Source: Cutibacterium modestum (GTDB lineage Bacteria > Actinomycetota > Actinomycetes > Propionibacteriales > Propionibacteriaceae). Taken from it: DNA of 64,000 nucleotides. Location of the stretch: assembly GCF_008326345.1 (NCBI RefSeq), contig NZ_BJEN01000002.1, forward strand, positions 496,001 to 560,000, read 5' to 3'. Under the pieces are notes generated by a model. That model ran no database searches. It was not told the origin of the DNA and saw only the letters and a program-made list of their open reading frames with translations. Of the stretch, positions 27,489 to 35,741 are shown one piece after another. How positions within the stretch are numbered: the first letter of the stretch is position 1; each line of letters opens with the position of its first letter. Position numbers and translations under genes: made by a program.

Positions 27489-28145
27489 GTGGCATCCATC
27501 AGAGTTCTGTCCGGCCATGGCCGATACACCGATCCATGGCATCCCTTCGCCGAGGGATCTGCGGCAATCCGCGAGATCCTGGAGGCGGTCGGTCATCGCG
27601 TCGAGGTTCGTGACGACGACGTCTCGTGTTTGCAGGAGCTTGACGCCCTGGACCTGGTGGTCGTCAATCTCGGGGGCAACGTCGAGGTGGAGCTCGAACA
27701 CGACGACGAATGGGCCGCTGCCCAGCATGAATTCGGTCAGTGGATTCGTGGCGGCGGACGAGTGCTGGCTGTCCACACTGCCGCGAATTCCTTCCCGGAC
27801 TGGCCTGAATGGCCCGCTCTGCTTGGCGGTCAATGGGTGCGCGGTACGAGTTGGCACCCCAAGCGTTGTATTGCGACCTTCGGAAAGGCCCCCGGGGCGG
27901 AGGATTATCCGGTTTGGACTGGGCTCGACGTCGTCACCGTCTACGACGAGAGGTACTCAGACCTCGTCGTCCACGAGGGCTCCACTCCGCTCATTCGCCA
28001 TGAACTCAGTGAGGAGTGGCAGGTGATGGGGTGGGCCCATGGAGACAACGTCATCTATGACGGTATGGGTCATGACGCGAGGTCCTACTCCTCGCCGTCA
28101 CATCGCAAGTTCCTGATCAACGAGGTGGACTGGCTGCTCAGCTGA
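27489..28145 (+). CDS. ThuA-domain protein
   Basis: 218 residues. Class-I glutamine amidotransferase-like ThuA fold: SIRVLSGHGRYTDPWHPF at the start, LDLVVVNLGG mid-domain, RGGGRVLAVHTAANSF and WAHGDNVIYDGMGHDARS. ThuA proteins occur with Gfo/Idh oxidoreductases and TIM-barrel isomerases in the catabolism of 3-keto sugars. GTG start preceded by GAGGAG. Ends at a bidirectional terminator. Confidence 0.8.
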   Translation: MASIRVLSGHGRYTDPWHPFAEGSAAIREILEAVGHRVEVRDDDVSCLQELDALDLVVVNLGGNVEVELEHDDEWAAAQHEFGQWIRGGGRVLAVHTAANSFPDWPEWPALLGGQWVRGTSWHPKRCIATFGKAPGAEDYPVWTGLDVVTVYDERYSDLVVHEGSTPLIRHELSEEWQVMGWAHGDNVIYDGMGHDARSYSSPSHRKFLINEVDWLLS

Positions 28146-28178
28146 GACTCCGAACGGTATGAGGACAGCTGGACAGGA

Positions 28179-28211
28179 AACGGCCCGGTCGCATGAAGCG
28201 ACCGGGCCGTT
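28179..28211. terminator. Bidirectional terminator after the ThuA gene
   Basis: AACGGCCCGGTCGC and its exact complement around ATGAA (14-base arms), between the converging ThuA and TIM-barrel genes. Confidence 0.9.
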
Positions 28212-28215
28212 CGTC

Positions 28216-29055
28216 TCACAGGTGGGGCAGGACGAGTTCCTCGTACCTGGCTGCAAGTCTTTCGACGATCCGGCGAGTTGGCATCGCCCAGACCTCCTCG
28301 TTGAAGATCTCGACCTCGACCGGGCCGGTGTAGCCTGCCTCGCTGACCTACTGGGTGATGGTCGGGAAGTCGATGTACCCGTCCCCGGGGAATCCGCGCG
28401 AATTCAGGGTCTCGGCGGCCAGGGGCAGGATCCAGTCGCAGATCTGGTAGCTGGAAATGCGTCCCTCCCTGCCGGCACGGGCGATTGACTCGCGGGCCTG
28501 CGGATCCCACCACACGTGGTAGGTGTCGACGACGACACCCACCACGTCAGGGGAGAAGGGTGCGGCCATGTCGAGGGATTGCCCCAACGTCGTGAGGACT
28601 CCTCGGTCCGCAGTGAACAAGGGATGCATCGGCTCGAGTGCCAGGCGCACCCCGTGGTCGCGTGCAATGGAGACGAGATCGCCAAGCCGATCTGCCACCC
28701 GCTGACGGGCAGCGACGATGTCCTTGTCCCCGGTGGGCAACCCACCGACGACCATGACGAGTTCGCTGGCCCCGACGGCTGCGGCCTCCTCGAGAGCCCT
28801 GGTGTTCTCGGCGATGGCCCCGGGGAGGGAGTCAGCGTCAGTGCCGGTGAGGAATCCTCCTCGGCACACTGTCGACGCCTTGAGCCCGGCCTCGGAGATG
28901 ATCCGGGCCGCCTCGTCGTTGCCTACTCCTTGGATCCGGTCGCGCCAGGGGCCGATCCATCCCAGGCCGGCTTCGGCACATGCGGAGGTGCACTCTGCCA
29001 GGGTCGCGTGCTTGGCCGTCGCAGTGTTGAGGGACAGCCTCGAGAGGTCACTCAT
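28216..29055 (-). pseudogene. TIM-barrel sugar isomerase/epimerase with premature TAG
   Basis: Xylose isomerase-like (AP endonuclease 2) fold. From ATG 29055: LSRLSLNTATAKHATLAEC, LALEPMHPLF (metal Glu) and VVDTYHVWWDP are in place. At codon 236 (28350-28348) a TAG interrupts the frame, but reading continues in the same frame for 43 more codons with good family character (EAGYTGPVEVEIFNEEVW) to TGA 28216. The lost part contains a conserved metal-ligand glutamate, so the truncated product is probably inactive. The ATG overlaps the preceding Gfo/Idh stop. Confidence 0.85.
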
Positions 29056-29962
29056 CGCTGGTCCACCACGATCTCGGGGGCGTAAACGCGTCGTCCCTCG
29101 GCGGCCGACCGCAATCCGAGTTCGGCAAGTTGGACTTCGCGTGCTCCCGACAGCAGGTCGAAGCGGTGCCGACGATCCATCGCGACGTCGGTGAGGTATT
29201 CCTCCCACTGTGCCTTGAAACCGTTGTCGAGGCTGCCGGTGGCAGTGGCGGCGTTGTCGGGAACCTCCTGCCACATCGACATGTAGTCATTAGTGTCAGG
29301 GATGTCGGGATTCCAGGTCGGGCGGGGGGGGGGTGACCCCGCGGGGCTGGCAGACGCATCCGAACAGGCCTGCGACGGCGGAGCCGTGGGTGCCGTCGAT
29401 CTGGAACTCGAGCAGTTCGTCGCGGAAGACGCGGGTCGCCCACGAGGAGTTCATCTGCACGATGACTGGGTCCCCGGAGGGTGTGACGACGTTGAAGATG
29501 GCGTAAGCGGCATCGTCGGTGTCCGCGTTGTAGATGTTGCCCTGCTCATCCACGCGCTTGGTGATGTGAGTGGCGGTCTGGGAGTAGACGTCCCGGGTCT
29601 GTCCGATGATGCCCTCGATGACGTAGTTCCGCGGGTACATGTCGGTCGTCATGCTGCCGCCGTCAGTCTTGCGGTAGTTCCATGACGGTCGCTGGGAGGG
29701 AACGTCGGTGCCTTCCCACACCCAGTATCCGAATTCGCCGCGCATGGAGAGGATGCGTCCGAAGAATCCCATGTCGACCAGACGACGCAGCTTCACCAGG
29801 CCAGGCAGGTAGAGCTTGTCGTGGACGACGCCGTCAATGATGTTGTGACGGTGTGCCAGCTCCGCCAACTCGATGGCCTCGTCGAGGGTCTCGGCAGTGG
29901 GCTTCTCGGTGTAGATGTTCTTGCCGGCCTCGATGGCGGTGCGCAGAGCTCGGTAGCGACGT
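29052..29962 (-). pseudogene. Gfo/Idh/MocA oxidoreductase, N-terminally deleted and frameshifted
   Basis: The remaining part starts inside the Rossmann domain (ALRTAIEAGKNIYTEKP, the EKP motif) and runs through the C-terminal domain (YPRNYVIEGIIGQ) to CQPRGVT. There a run of ten C (plus-strand G10, 29324-29333) shifts the frame; with nine it would read on as PTWNPDIPDTNDY into the last ~75 residues ending VVDQR. The first ~70 residues (NAD-binding GxGxxG) are missing: sequence similarity ends at about 29960, where another gene fragment on the opposite strand begins. Confidence 0.88.
29324..29333. repeat. G10 homopolymer tract
   Basis: Ten consecutive G inside the coding part of the Gfo/Idh gene. 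It is the longest homopolymer noticed in the window and lies exactly at the frame break. Confidence 0.95.
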
Positions 29963-30340
29963 GACGTCGTCTCCCTGCACTCGGCGTCGACGCCGCAGAC
30001 CTACCACATGCTGGGAGCTGAGGATTTCGCGAAGATGAAGGACGGAGCGACTTTCATCAACACTGCGCGCGGGGCCATCTGTGATCAGGACGCCCTCATC
30101 GCTGAACTGCAGCGCGACCGGATCAGCGCCATCATCGACGTGACCGACCCCGAGGTCAACGCGCCCGACTCCCCATTGTGGACCCTGCCGAACGTCATCC
30201 TGACCCCACACGCTGCCGGGTCAATGGGACGAGAGCTTCACCGCCTCGGCGACGGCGCGGTCGATGACCTGGCGAATTACATTTCCGGTGCCCCCGTGGC
30301 CGGGGAATTCCCGGTCGGTCAGTACGCGGGGCGTGCCTGA
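29963..30340 (+). pseudogene. D-2-hydroxyacid dehydrogenase, C-terminal fragment
   Basis: The open frame starts after a TAG at 29954 and reads DVVSLHSASTPQTYHML, then FAKMKDGATFINTARGAICD (catalytic-domain return with the NTARG motif) and VILTPHAAGS, containing the catalytic histidine. About the last 125 residues of a ~330-residue enzyme are present; the substrate domain and the GxGxxG NAD loop are gone. The break coincides with the break in the oppositely oriented Gfo/Idh gene, implying one deletion. Confidence 0.88.
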
Positions 30341-30393
30341 TGAAGCGGGACGTGACTTGGGTTAGCGGCAATCTAGTTAGGTGAGGCGGCACA

Positions 30394-32835
30394 TCAGGCT
30401 CGGTCGTGGCGGCCGCCGCCGGAGGGAGTTTGAGTTACCTGGCGTGCCAGCGTTACTCGCACGGACTGGCCGCCTAGCCCCGCCGTGTCGACATGCAGAG
30501 TCCCGGCCGCGTTTTCGCAGCTGACATCAACGTGGCTATCTGCGGTTTTGACCTTCCAGCTTCCCTCAATAGTTACGGTAAGTGATCCCCTCTTCTGGGT
30601 GGGTTCGACGATGACGACCTCCATTTGGTTTGCGCTCTCCCGAGTCTGCACCAGCGCAGGACGGTTAACTGCCACGCCGCCGCAGGTAGCTGGCTTCCAA
30701 AAAGCCAAGGTGGTGACGACAGTGGGGTCCTTCGTCAAGAGGGCACCCGCAGAGCGGACGGCCTGGACGGTTGCGTCATTCCGGAGCACGGTGAACGGCT
30801 CGACTCCTGGGCGCGTGGCCAGGGCCATCGTGTGGGAACGGCTGGCAGTGGGAAGCAGCGCCCACGCGACTGGACGATCGTGGTGGGTGACGTGCAGGGA
30901 TGCGTAGGCGCGCTCGATGACCTCGTCAGCCCCCTTGACCTTGCGGGAGGGATTGACGTCGATCCACGTTCCCTTTCTCGTCGCCACATCTGCGGAGAGA
31001 TCGGTGTCAGTGGCGAAGACGTAACCGCCGACTCCGTCCAGATGGGCCCACCGGGGGTTCTGGAAGGAGGTCGCGGATGAGACCCGGTTGCCGTCGACGA
31101 GGAGTTTCGTCGACGAGCTGGCCACCTTGCGGTGCTCGACGACGGTTATGGCCCGCGATGCGTCGGTGGTCACGTCGGTCGTCAGCTCTACCATGGCGTC
31201 CTTCAGACCCACCCATAGGCGGCGTGCCTTGAGGGCGGAGTCCTGGGAGGTGATGTGGGACGCGGCGGCAGACCACGACCCCGATGCGAGGCCCCCGGAC
31301 CATTCGTTGGTCGGGGTCTTGGCCGCCCACGAGGCTCCGACGGCGCGTTTGAGCGGAGTGGAGTCCACCGTCGTCCCCGTCGGTGCTGAGTAGTCGACGG
31401 TGGCCCAGTACCCGTCCTCGTACTGTCCCATGTCTCCGGGCAGCAGGAGGTAACGCATTCCCTGGCTGGTCCTGGACGCCCATTCGTTCTCCCCGTTGCC
31501 GTACTCGTACCAGGCAATGCGATCCGAACAGTTGGAGACGGTGATTAGCCAGTCCGCGGTGCGGTGGACGAGACGGTCCATGGACGCGAAGTAGCTCGGC
31601 GTCGACGACTCCGGGACGGGGCGCGCCTTGGCGGCGGCGTCGAACAGGGAGATGTCGACAAGGGTGGACGGCTCGGACAGGTGATCGAAGGTGTTTCGAG
31701 CCATCCAACCGTGCACGATCCCTCGCCACTGTTCGGCGCGGTGTGTCGGCAGGGCATCAGCCATCATGAGCATGGCACGGGCGATCGAGATGCCGTGCAT
31801 GGCGGCAGACTCGTTGATGCGCGAGATGGATCGGCCGCGCACGTCGTCGAGGATCTGGCCGTTGTACATGACGGGGATGAAGCCGCGTTCGACCTGGTCG
31901 TGGAAAGCCTTACGAGCCGATTCGACGATGTCGAACCTCATCCCGGAGACCAGCGGGAAGAGCATTGCCAGTCCGCTGAACAGGACGTCGCCGTAGCCGC
32001 CGGTGTAGGGGATGTGGGAGTGCTGGATGAATCCGCCGTCGGCACGGAAACCGTCACCTTCGGTGGTGACGCGCCAGGCGTCAGGCAATCCGTCAACGGC
32101 ATGACGCAGCCTCTTCTCGTCGCCGGTCGCGATGGAACGGCACATGACGGCACGGGTCAGGTCCATGCGATTCGCGCCTGTCGAGACCACGGGCTGAACG
32201 GGGTTGGCAGTGGGCTTGACCGACGCCGGCTGCTGGAACCAGGGGTCGGGGATGAAGTGGTCGATGCCGGCTGCCGCTGCGGACATGACCTCGGGCGGCA
32301 GGACGTCGTGCAGGATGCACATGACATCGGCGACAGCTCTTGACGCGCCGTCCTCCCAGTCCCACCAGTTCCCATACTCGTCCTGGGAGGGGTTGTACCG
32401 AAGTCGGCAGAAGTCCCTGAGCCCCTCGATGCACGCGGAGAGGATTTCGGGATCCTTGTGGTAGCTGGACCCGGGTGTGGCCCAGGCGCAGGCCATCGAC
32501 TCGATGGCTCGGGCTGTCTTGGTGATGAAGGGCGACTGCTCCTTGCGGAGGTCTGCCGAGATCAGAACGGTCTGACGGCTCGAGCCGGATACGAGGTCGG
32601 TGAGGATCTCGGCGACCTTCCGGTCGGTCTTGGCGATGATCGCTCGGGCACGTGGGTCAGAGGTCCGGGCGGCTCTGCGTCCGGTGATGATGTCGATCCA
32701 TCGCTCGCACAGCGCCGACCAGCTGTCGGGCCCGGGGGCGGCAATGGCGTCCGTCACTGTGGGAGAAGCGGCGAGCGCCATGGCTGACAGCGCAGATGCG
32801 GTGAGGAAGGTTCGTCGAGATGGGGTGCCGAACAA
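30394..32835 (-). CDS. Hyaluronate lyase (polysaccharide lyase family 8), Tat-exported
   Basis: 813 residues, full length. Twin-arginine signal SRRTFLTASALSAMALAAS at residues 6-24. The PL8 alpha barrel contains NWWDWEDGAS at 156-165. The catalytic tetrad is complete: Asn222, His272, Tyr281 and Arg335, with spacing (50, 9, 54) identical to that recalled for the pneumococcal enzyme. Beta-sandwich domains follow. It cleaves hyaluronan to unsaturated disaccharides outside the cell and is a known spreading factor of C. acnes, where two allelic variants exist; which one this is cannot be told here. TTG start with GAGGAG eight bases upstream. Confidence 0.93.
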   Translation of the reverse strand: MFGTPSRRTFLTASALSAMALAASPTVTDAIAAPGPDSWSALCERWIDIITGRRAARTSDPRARAIIAKTDRKVAEILTDLVSGSSRQTVLISADLRKEQSPFITKTARAIESMACAWATPGSSYHKDPEILSACIEGLRDFCRLRYNPSQDEYGNWWDWEDGASRAVADVMCILHDVLPPEVMSAAAAGIDHFIPDPWFQQPASVKPTANPVQPVVSTGANRMDLTRAVMCRSIATGDEKRLRHAVDGLPDAWRVTTEGDGFRADGGFIQHSHIPYTGGYGDVLFSGLAMLFPLVSGMRFDIVESARKAFHDQVERGFIPVMYNGQILDDVRGRSISRINESAAMHGISIARAMLMMADALPTHRAEQWRGIVHGWMARNTFDHLSEPSTLVDISLFDAAAKARPVPESSTPSYFASMDRLVHRTADWLITVSNCSDRIAWYEYGNGENEWASRTSQGMRYLLLPGDMGQYEDGYWATVDYSAPTGTTVDSTPLKRAVGASWAAKTPTNEWSGGLASGSWSAAASHITSQDSALKARRLWVGLKDAMVELTTDVTTDASRAITVVEHRKVASSSTKLLVDGNRVSSATSFQNPRWAHLDGVGGYVFATDTDLSADVATRKGTWIDVNPSRKVKGADEVIERAYASLHVTHHDRPVAWALLPTASRSHTMALATRPGVEPFTVLRNDATVQAVRSAGALLTKDPTVVTTLAFWKPATCGGVAVNRPALVQTRESANQMEVVIVEPTQKRGSLTVTIEGSWKVKTADSHVDVSCENAAGTLHVDTAGLGGQSVRVTLARQVTQTPSGGGRHDRA

Positions 32836-32898
32836 GGGTCACGCTCCTCGGGAGAGGGTGGCAACACTGCCACACGTACAGGTTTGTTTTCCAGAAAC

Positions 32899-32918
32899 AT
32901 TACAGGAAAGCGGTTACC
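32899..32918 (-). promoter_or_regulatory. LacI-type operator and -10 of the lyase promoter
   Basis: GGAAAGCGGTTACC (32905-32918) is a pseudopalindrome with 10 of 14 symmetrical positions and the same GGNAANCGNTTNCC frame as the 24594 site. On the minus strand it directly abuts TGTAAT (32904-32899), a -10-like hexamer. It also precedes the divergent DUF2264 gene. Confidence 0.65.
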
Positions 32919-32996
32919 ATTGTCACCAGTTGGACATCATATTTTTGATCCTCGAATTACGCGACAGTTCGATGGTGAGCGGCAGGGTGTGATGAC

Positions 32997-34527
32997 ATGA
33001 CGCAGAGGAGTCCACTGACCCATTGGGGACGCGAGGACTGGTGCAATCTCGCTGATCGTCTGGTGACGACGGCCATGAGCCATGCAACACCAGGCCACGG
33101 GCGGATTGTGATGCCGGGGGAACCGGGCGGACTGGGCCCTGACATCGACGGGCTCGAAGAGTTGGCGTCGTGGTGGGCCGGAGGCGTCGCCGCCGGCGTC
33201 GACCAGAGGGCCGAGGATCGCTGGCTGCGACCATCTGAACATTGGCAGGCCGTTGTCGAGGCCTGTTCATTGGCCCTGACGCTCCACTTCACCAAGCCCT
33301 GGATCTGGGATCAGCTCTCTCAGCGGACCCAGGAGCAGGCCGTCGAGTGGTTTCAGGACGTGCGCAATCCCGAGATCCCCGACAACAACTGGATCTGGTT
33401 CCAGGTCATCGTCGAGACCTTCCTGCGAGGCCTCGGTGCCGACTGGGACGAGGCCCTCGTCCGCGAGCACCTCGAACGTCACGAGGACTGGTACCGCACC
33501 GACGGTTGGATCAGCGACGGACCGAGGCGCTGCTACGACCACTATGTCGGATGGGCCATGGAGACTCTGCCGGCCCTGTGGACCCTCATGGACCCGACCT
33601 GGGATCTTAGCAGAGACTTCGCCACCGTTCACGGGCCCAGGTTGAGGAGATACCTTGAGGACGTCCCCTTCCTCGTCGGAGCTGATCTGGACGGCCACGG
33701 AGGTACCGCTCCTCTCATCCAGGGACGTAGCCTCATCTACCGGTGGTGCACCTGCGCGCCGCTGTGGGCCGGAACCTTCATGGGTGTTTATCCAGTGTCC
33801 CCCCGGACTGACGAGGCGTATCTGCTCGGGAACCGTAAGGCATTTCCTCGATCGAGGAGCGGGCGCTGACGGCATCCTCACCATGGGCTGGTTCGGGGAA
33901 TTCCGCCCGATGGCCCAGTTCTACTTCGGTGTGGGATCCCCCTACTGGGCCTCCAAGGGGATGCTCGGTCTAGCCCTGCCTGCCGACCACCTGGTATGGG
34001 CAGCTGAGGAGGAGGCTCTGCCGGTGGAGAAGGAGGACACCCATCGCCTCATTTCCACGCCGGGATGGATGGTCAGCGGAACGTCAGCCGACGGCGTGGT
34101 TCGTGTGCTCAACATCGGTACCGATGGTGAGAACGAGGCAGACCTTGTCAGTGAGGCACCCCTGTACACGTCTCTCGGCTTTTCCACCGTGACGGCCCCA
34201 GCACAGGCGGGGGAGTGGACCCTGCAACCTGTTGCCAATGTGGTCGCTCTGCGCGATGCGAAGGGGCGGGTTTCGTGCAGATCGGGCCAGCACGTCGACC
34301 GGTTGGAACAGCTCGGGGACGTCCTCGTCGGGCAATCCTCCTGGCAGGTTCACTGGATCAAGGTCGAACCGGATTCCCAAGTGGGCTACGGCGCGCGTGG
34401 TGAGTCCGACCTGGGCCCGCGCATCGTGTGTGCCCAGGTCTGTCACCAAGGAATCGAGGTGCGTTGTGCCTGGTTCGACGAGGACGTACCGGTGGCATCC
34501 GTCGTCGTGGCCGGGTTGGCCGACTGA
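32997..34527 (+). pseudogene. DUF2264 family protein, frameshifted at a C6 tract
   Basis: Frame 1 (32997 to ~33800) encodes the N-terminal alpha barrel: LASWWAGGVAAGVD, NNWIWFQVIVETFLRGLG, WISDGPRRCYDHYVGWAM. After CCCCCC at 33799-33804 the family sequence continues in the next frame (RHFLDRGAGADGILTMGW, SPYWASKGMLGL, LPADHLVW) to TGA 34525. Removing one C joins them as VSPGLTRR. The joined product is ~510 residues, about 100 short of the usual length, so the C-terminus is also damaged. DUF2264 proteins are thought to include glucuronidases, which would suit disaccharide cleavage after the lyase. Confidence 0.87.
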
Positions 34528-34771
34528 CCCCGAACAGGGACCGGATTCCTTCCTCGAACCAGTGACGCCGTGGCAGTACAGGCAACGGCTGACGGCTCAG
34601 GCGGTCACGGGGCTGTCAGAGGCGACGACCGTCGAGCAGATGGAGACGCCCATGCGGGCAGTGGACCTTACATCGCCCTCGTCGGGCTCGGGATGTGTGG
34701 CCCCCATCCGCAGATCGACGTGGCTGACGACTCGGTGACGGTGACCTTCCCGGGACAGCCCGCCGTGAGCC
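34528..34771 (+). pseudogene. Decayed 3' remnant of the DUF2264 gene
   Basis: No intact gene. A fragment in the same frame as the preceding stop, near 34650-34770, reads PYIALVGLG and DDSVTVTFPGQPAVSLSP, resembling a beta-sandwich terminus; another frame reads YRQRLTAQAVTGLSEATT. This suggests further frameshifts within the C-terminal part. Confidence 0.5.
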
Positions 34772-35728
34772 TCAGTCCTCCGATGCACTCCCACGCACCC
34801 TCGACGCCTCGTACAGCGCGATCGACGCTGCCACCGAGGCGTTGAGGGATTCGACATCACTGCTGATCGGGATCGACGTCAGCACGTCGCAGGACTGCCG
34901 GGTGAGACGGGCCAAGCCCTCTCCCTCTGAGCCGACGACGAGCACCAGCGGGCCGTCCAGACCCGGAGCGGCGGCGATGTCGGAGTCGGCCTCACCGGCC
35001 AGCCCGACGATCATCCAGCCAGTCGCAGCGAACTTGCCGAGGGCCTGGTTGAGGTTCGAGGCCATCGCCACCGGTACGCGTGCGGCTGCCCCAGCTGAGG
35101 TCTTCCACGCCGCTGCCGTCATCGAGGCCGAGCGACGCGACGGGATGAGCACCCCCTGAGCACCAAAGGCGGCAGCCGAGCGGATGATCGCCCCCAGATT
35201 GCGCGGATCGGTGACCTTGTCGAGGGCTACTATGAGCCCACCGTGGTAGGTCTGGTTGCCAGCTGCGATAAGGTCGTCCACGGTCGCGTACTCGTATTCG
35301 GGTAGGCGCAGGGCCACTCCCTGATGGTTGGACCCACCTGTCATACGGTCGAGTTCGCCACGAGTGGCCTGCATCAATGCGATGCCATGATCAGCAGCGA
35401 AGGTGAGGATCTCCCTCAGCCGCGAGTCATGCTCAGCTCCTTCGGCGACGTAAGCAGTGCGTACTGGAAGGCCGACGTGAAGGGCCTCGAGTACAGGATT
35501 GCGACCGATGACCCACTCCGGGCCTGCCCCTTTGGACTTCGCCGGTTTGCGGGCCGCGGCGCGGGCCAACCTCTCCTGCTTGGCCTTATACGCCTTGTGG
35601 TAAACGCGGTCCTCCGCCTTGGGGGTGGGGCCTCGGCCTTTGAGAGCCTTGCGGCCTCGTCCGCCAGAGCCAACAGCCGAACTCTTGCCCTTGTGCCCTG
35701 CGCCGCGCCGCTGAGAATTTCCTGCCAT
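34772..35728 (-). CDS. rlmB: SpoU/TrmH-family 23S rRNA 2'-O-methyltransferase (RlmB-like)
   Basis: 318 residues. Basic N-terminal extension (GHKGKSSAVGSGGRGRKALK), a SpoU substrate-binding domain (VIGRNPVLEALHVGLPV, near residue 72) and the knotted SPOUT domain with LDKVTDPRNLGAIIRSAAAFG, VLVVGSEGEGLARL and IPISSDVESLNASVAASI. It modifies rRNA with SAM. Start at 35728; 13 bases after the cysS stop, so the two genes form an operon as in mycobacteria. Confidence 0.93.
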   Translation of the reverse strand: MAGNSQRRGAGHKGKSSAVGSGGRGRKALKGRGPTPKAEDRVYHKAYKAKQERLARAAARKPAKSKGAGPEWVIGRNPVLEALHVGLPVRTAYVAEGAEHDSRLREILTFAADHGIALMQATRGELDRMTGGSNHQGVALRLPEYEYATVDDLIAAGNQTYHGGLIVALDKVTDPRNLGAIIRSAAAFGAQGVLIPSRRSASMTAAAWKTSAGAAARVPVAMASNLNQALGKFAATGWMIVGLAGEADSDIAAAPGLDGPLVLVVGSEGEGLARLTRQSCDVLTSIPISSDVESLNASVAASIALYEASRVRGSASED

Positions 35729-35741
35729 GTCAGTCTCCTTG

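Noticed and set aside
29048-29443. Arg/Pro-rich minus-strand frame across the G10 tract
   Set aside because: It is the third frame over the Gfo/Idh gene; the high Arg/Pro content is typical of GC-rich shadow frames.
29834-30211. Long minus-strand frame opposite the dehydrogenase fragment
   Set aside because: Its translation has no family character and is antisense to clear dehydrogenase motifs (NTARG, TPHAAG).
31007-32343. Long frames on both strands over the lyase
   Set aside because: Shadows of the PL8 gene, which has a full catalytic tetrad in its own frame.
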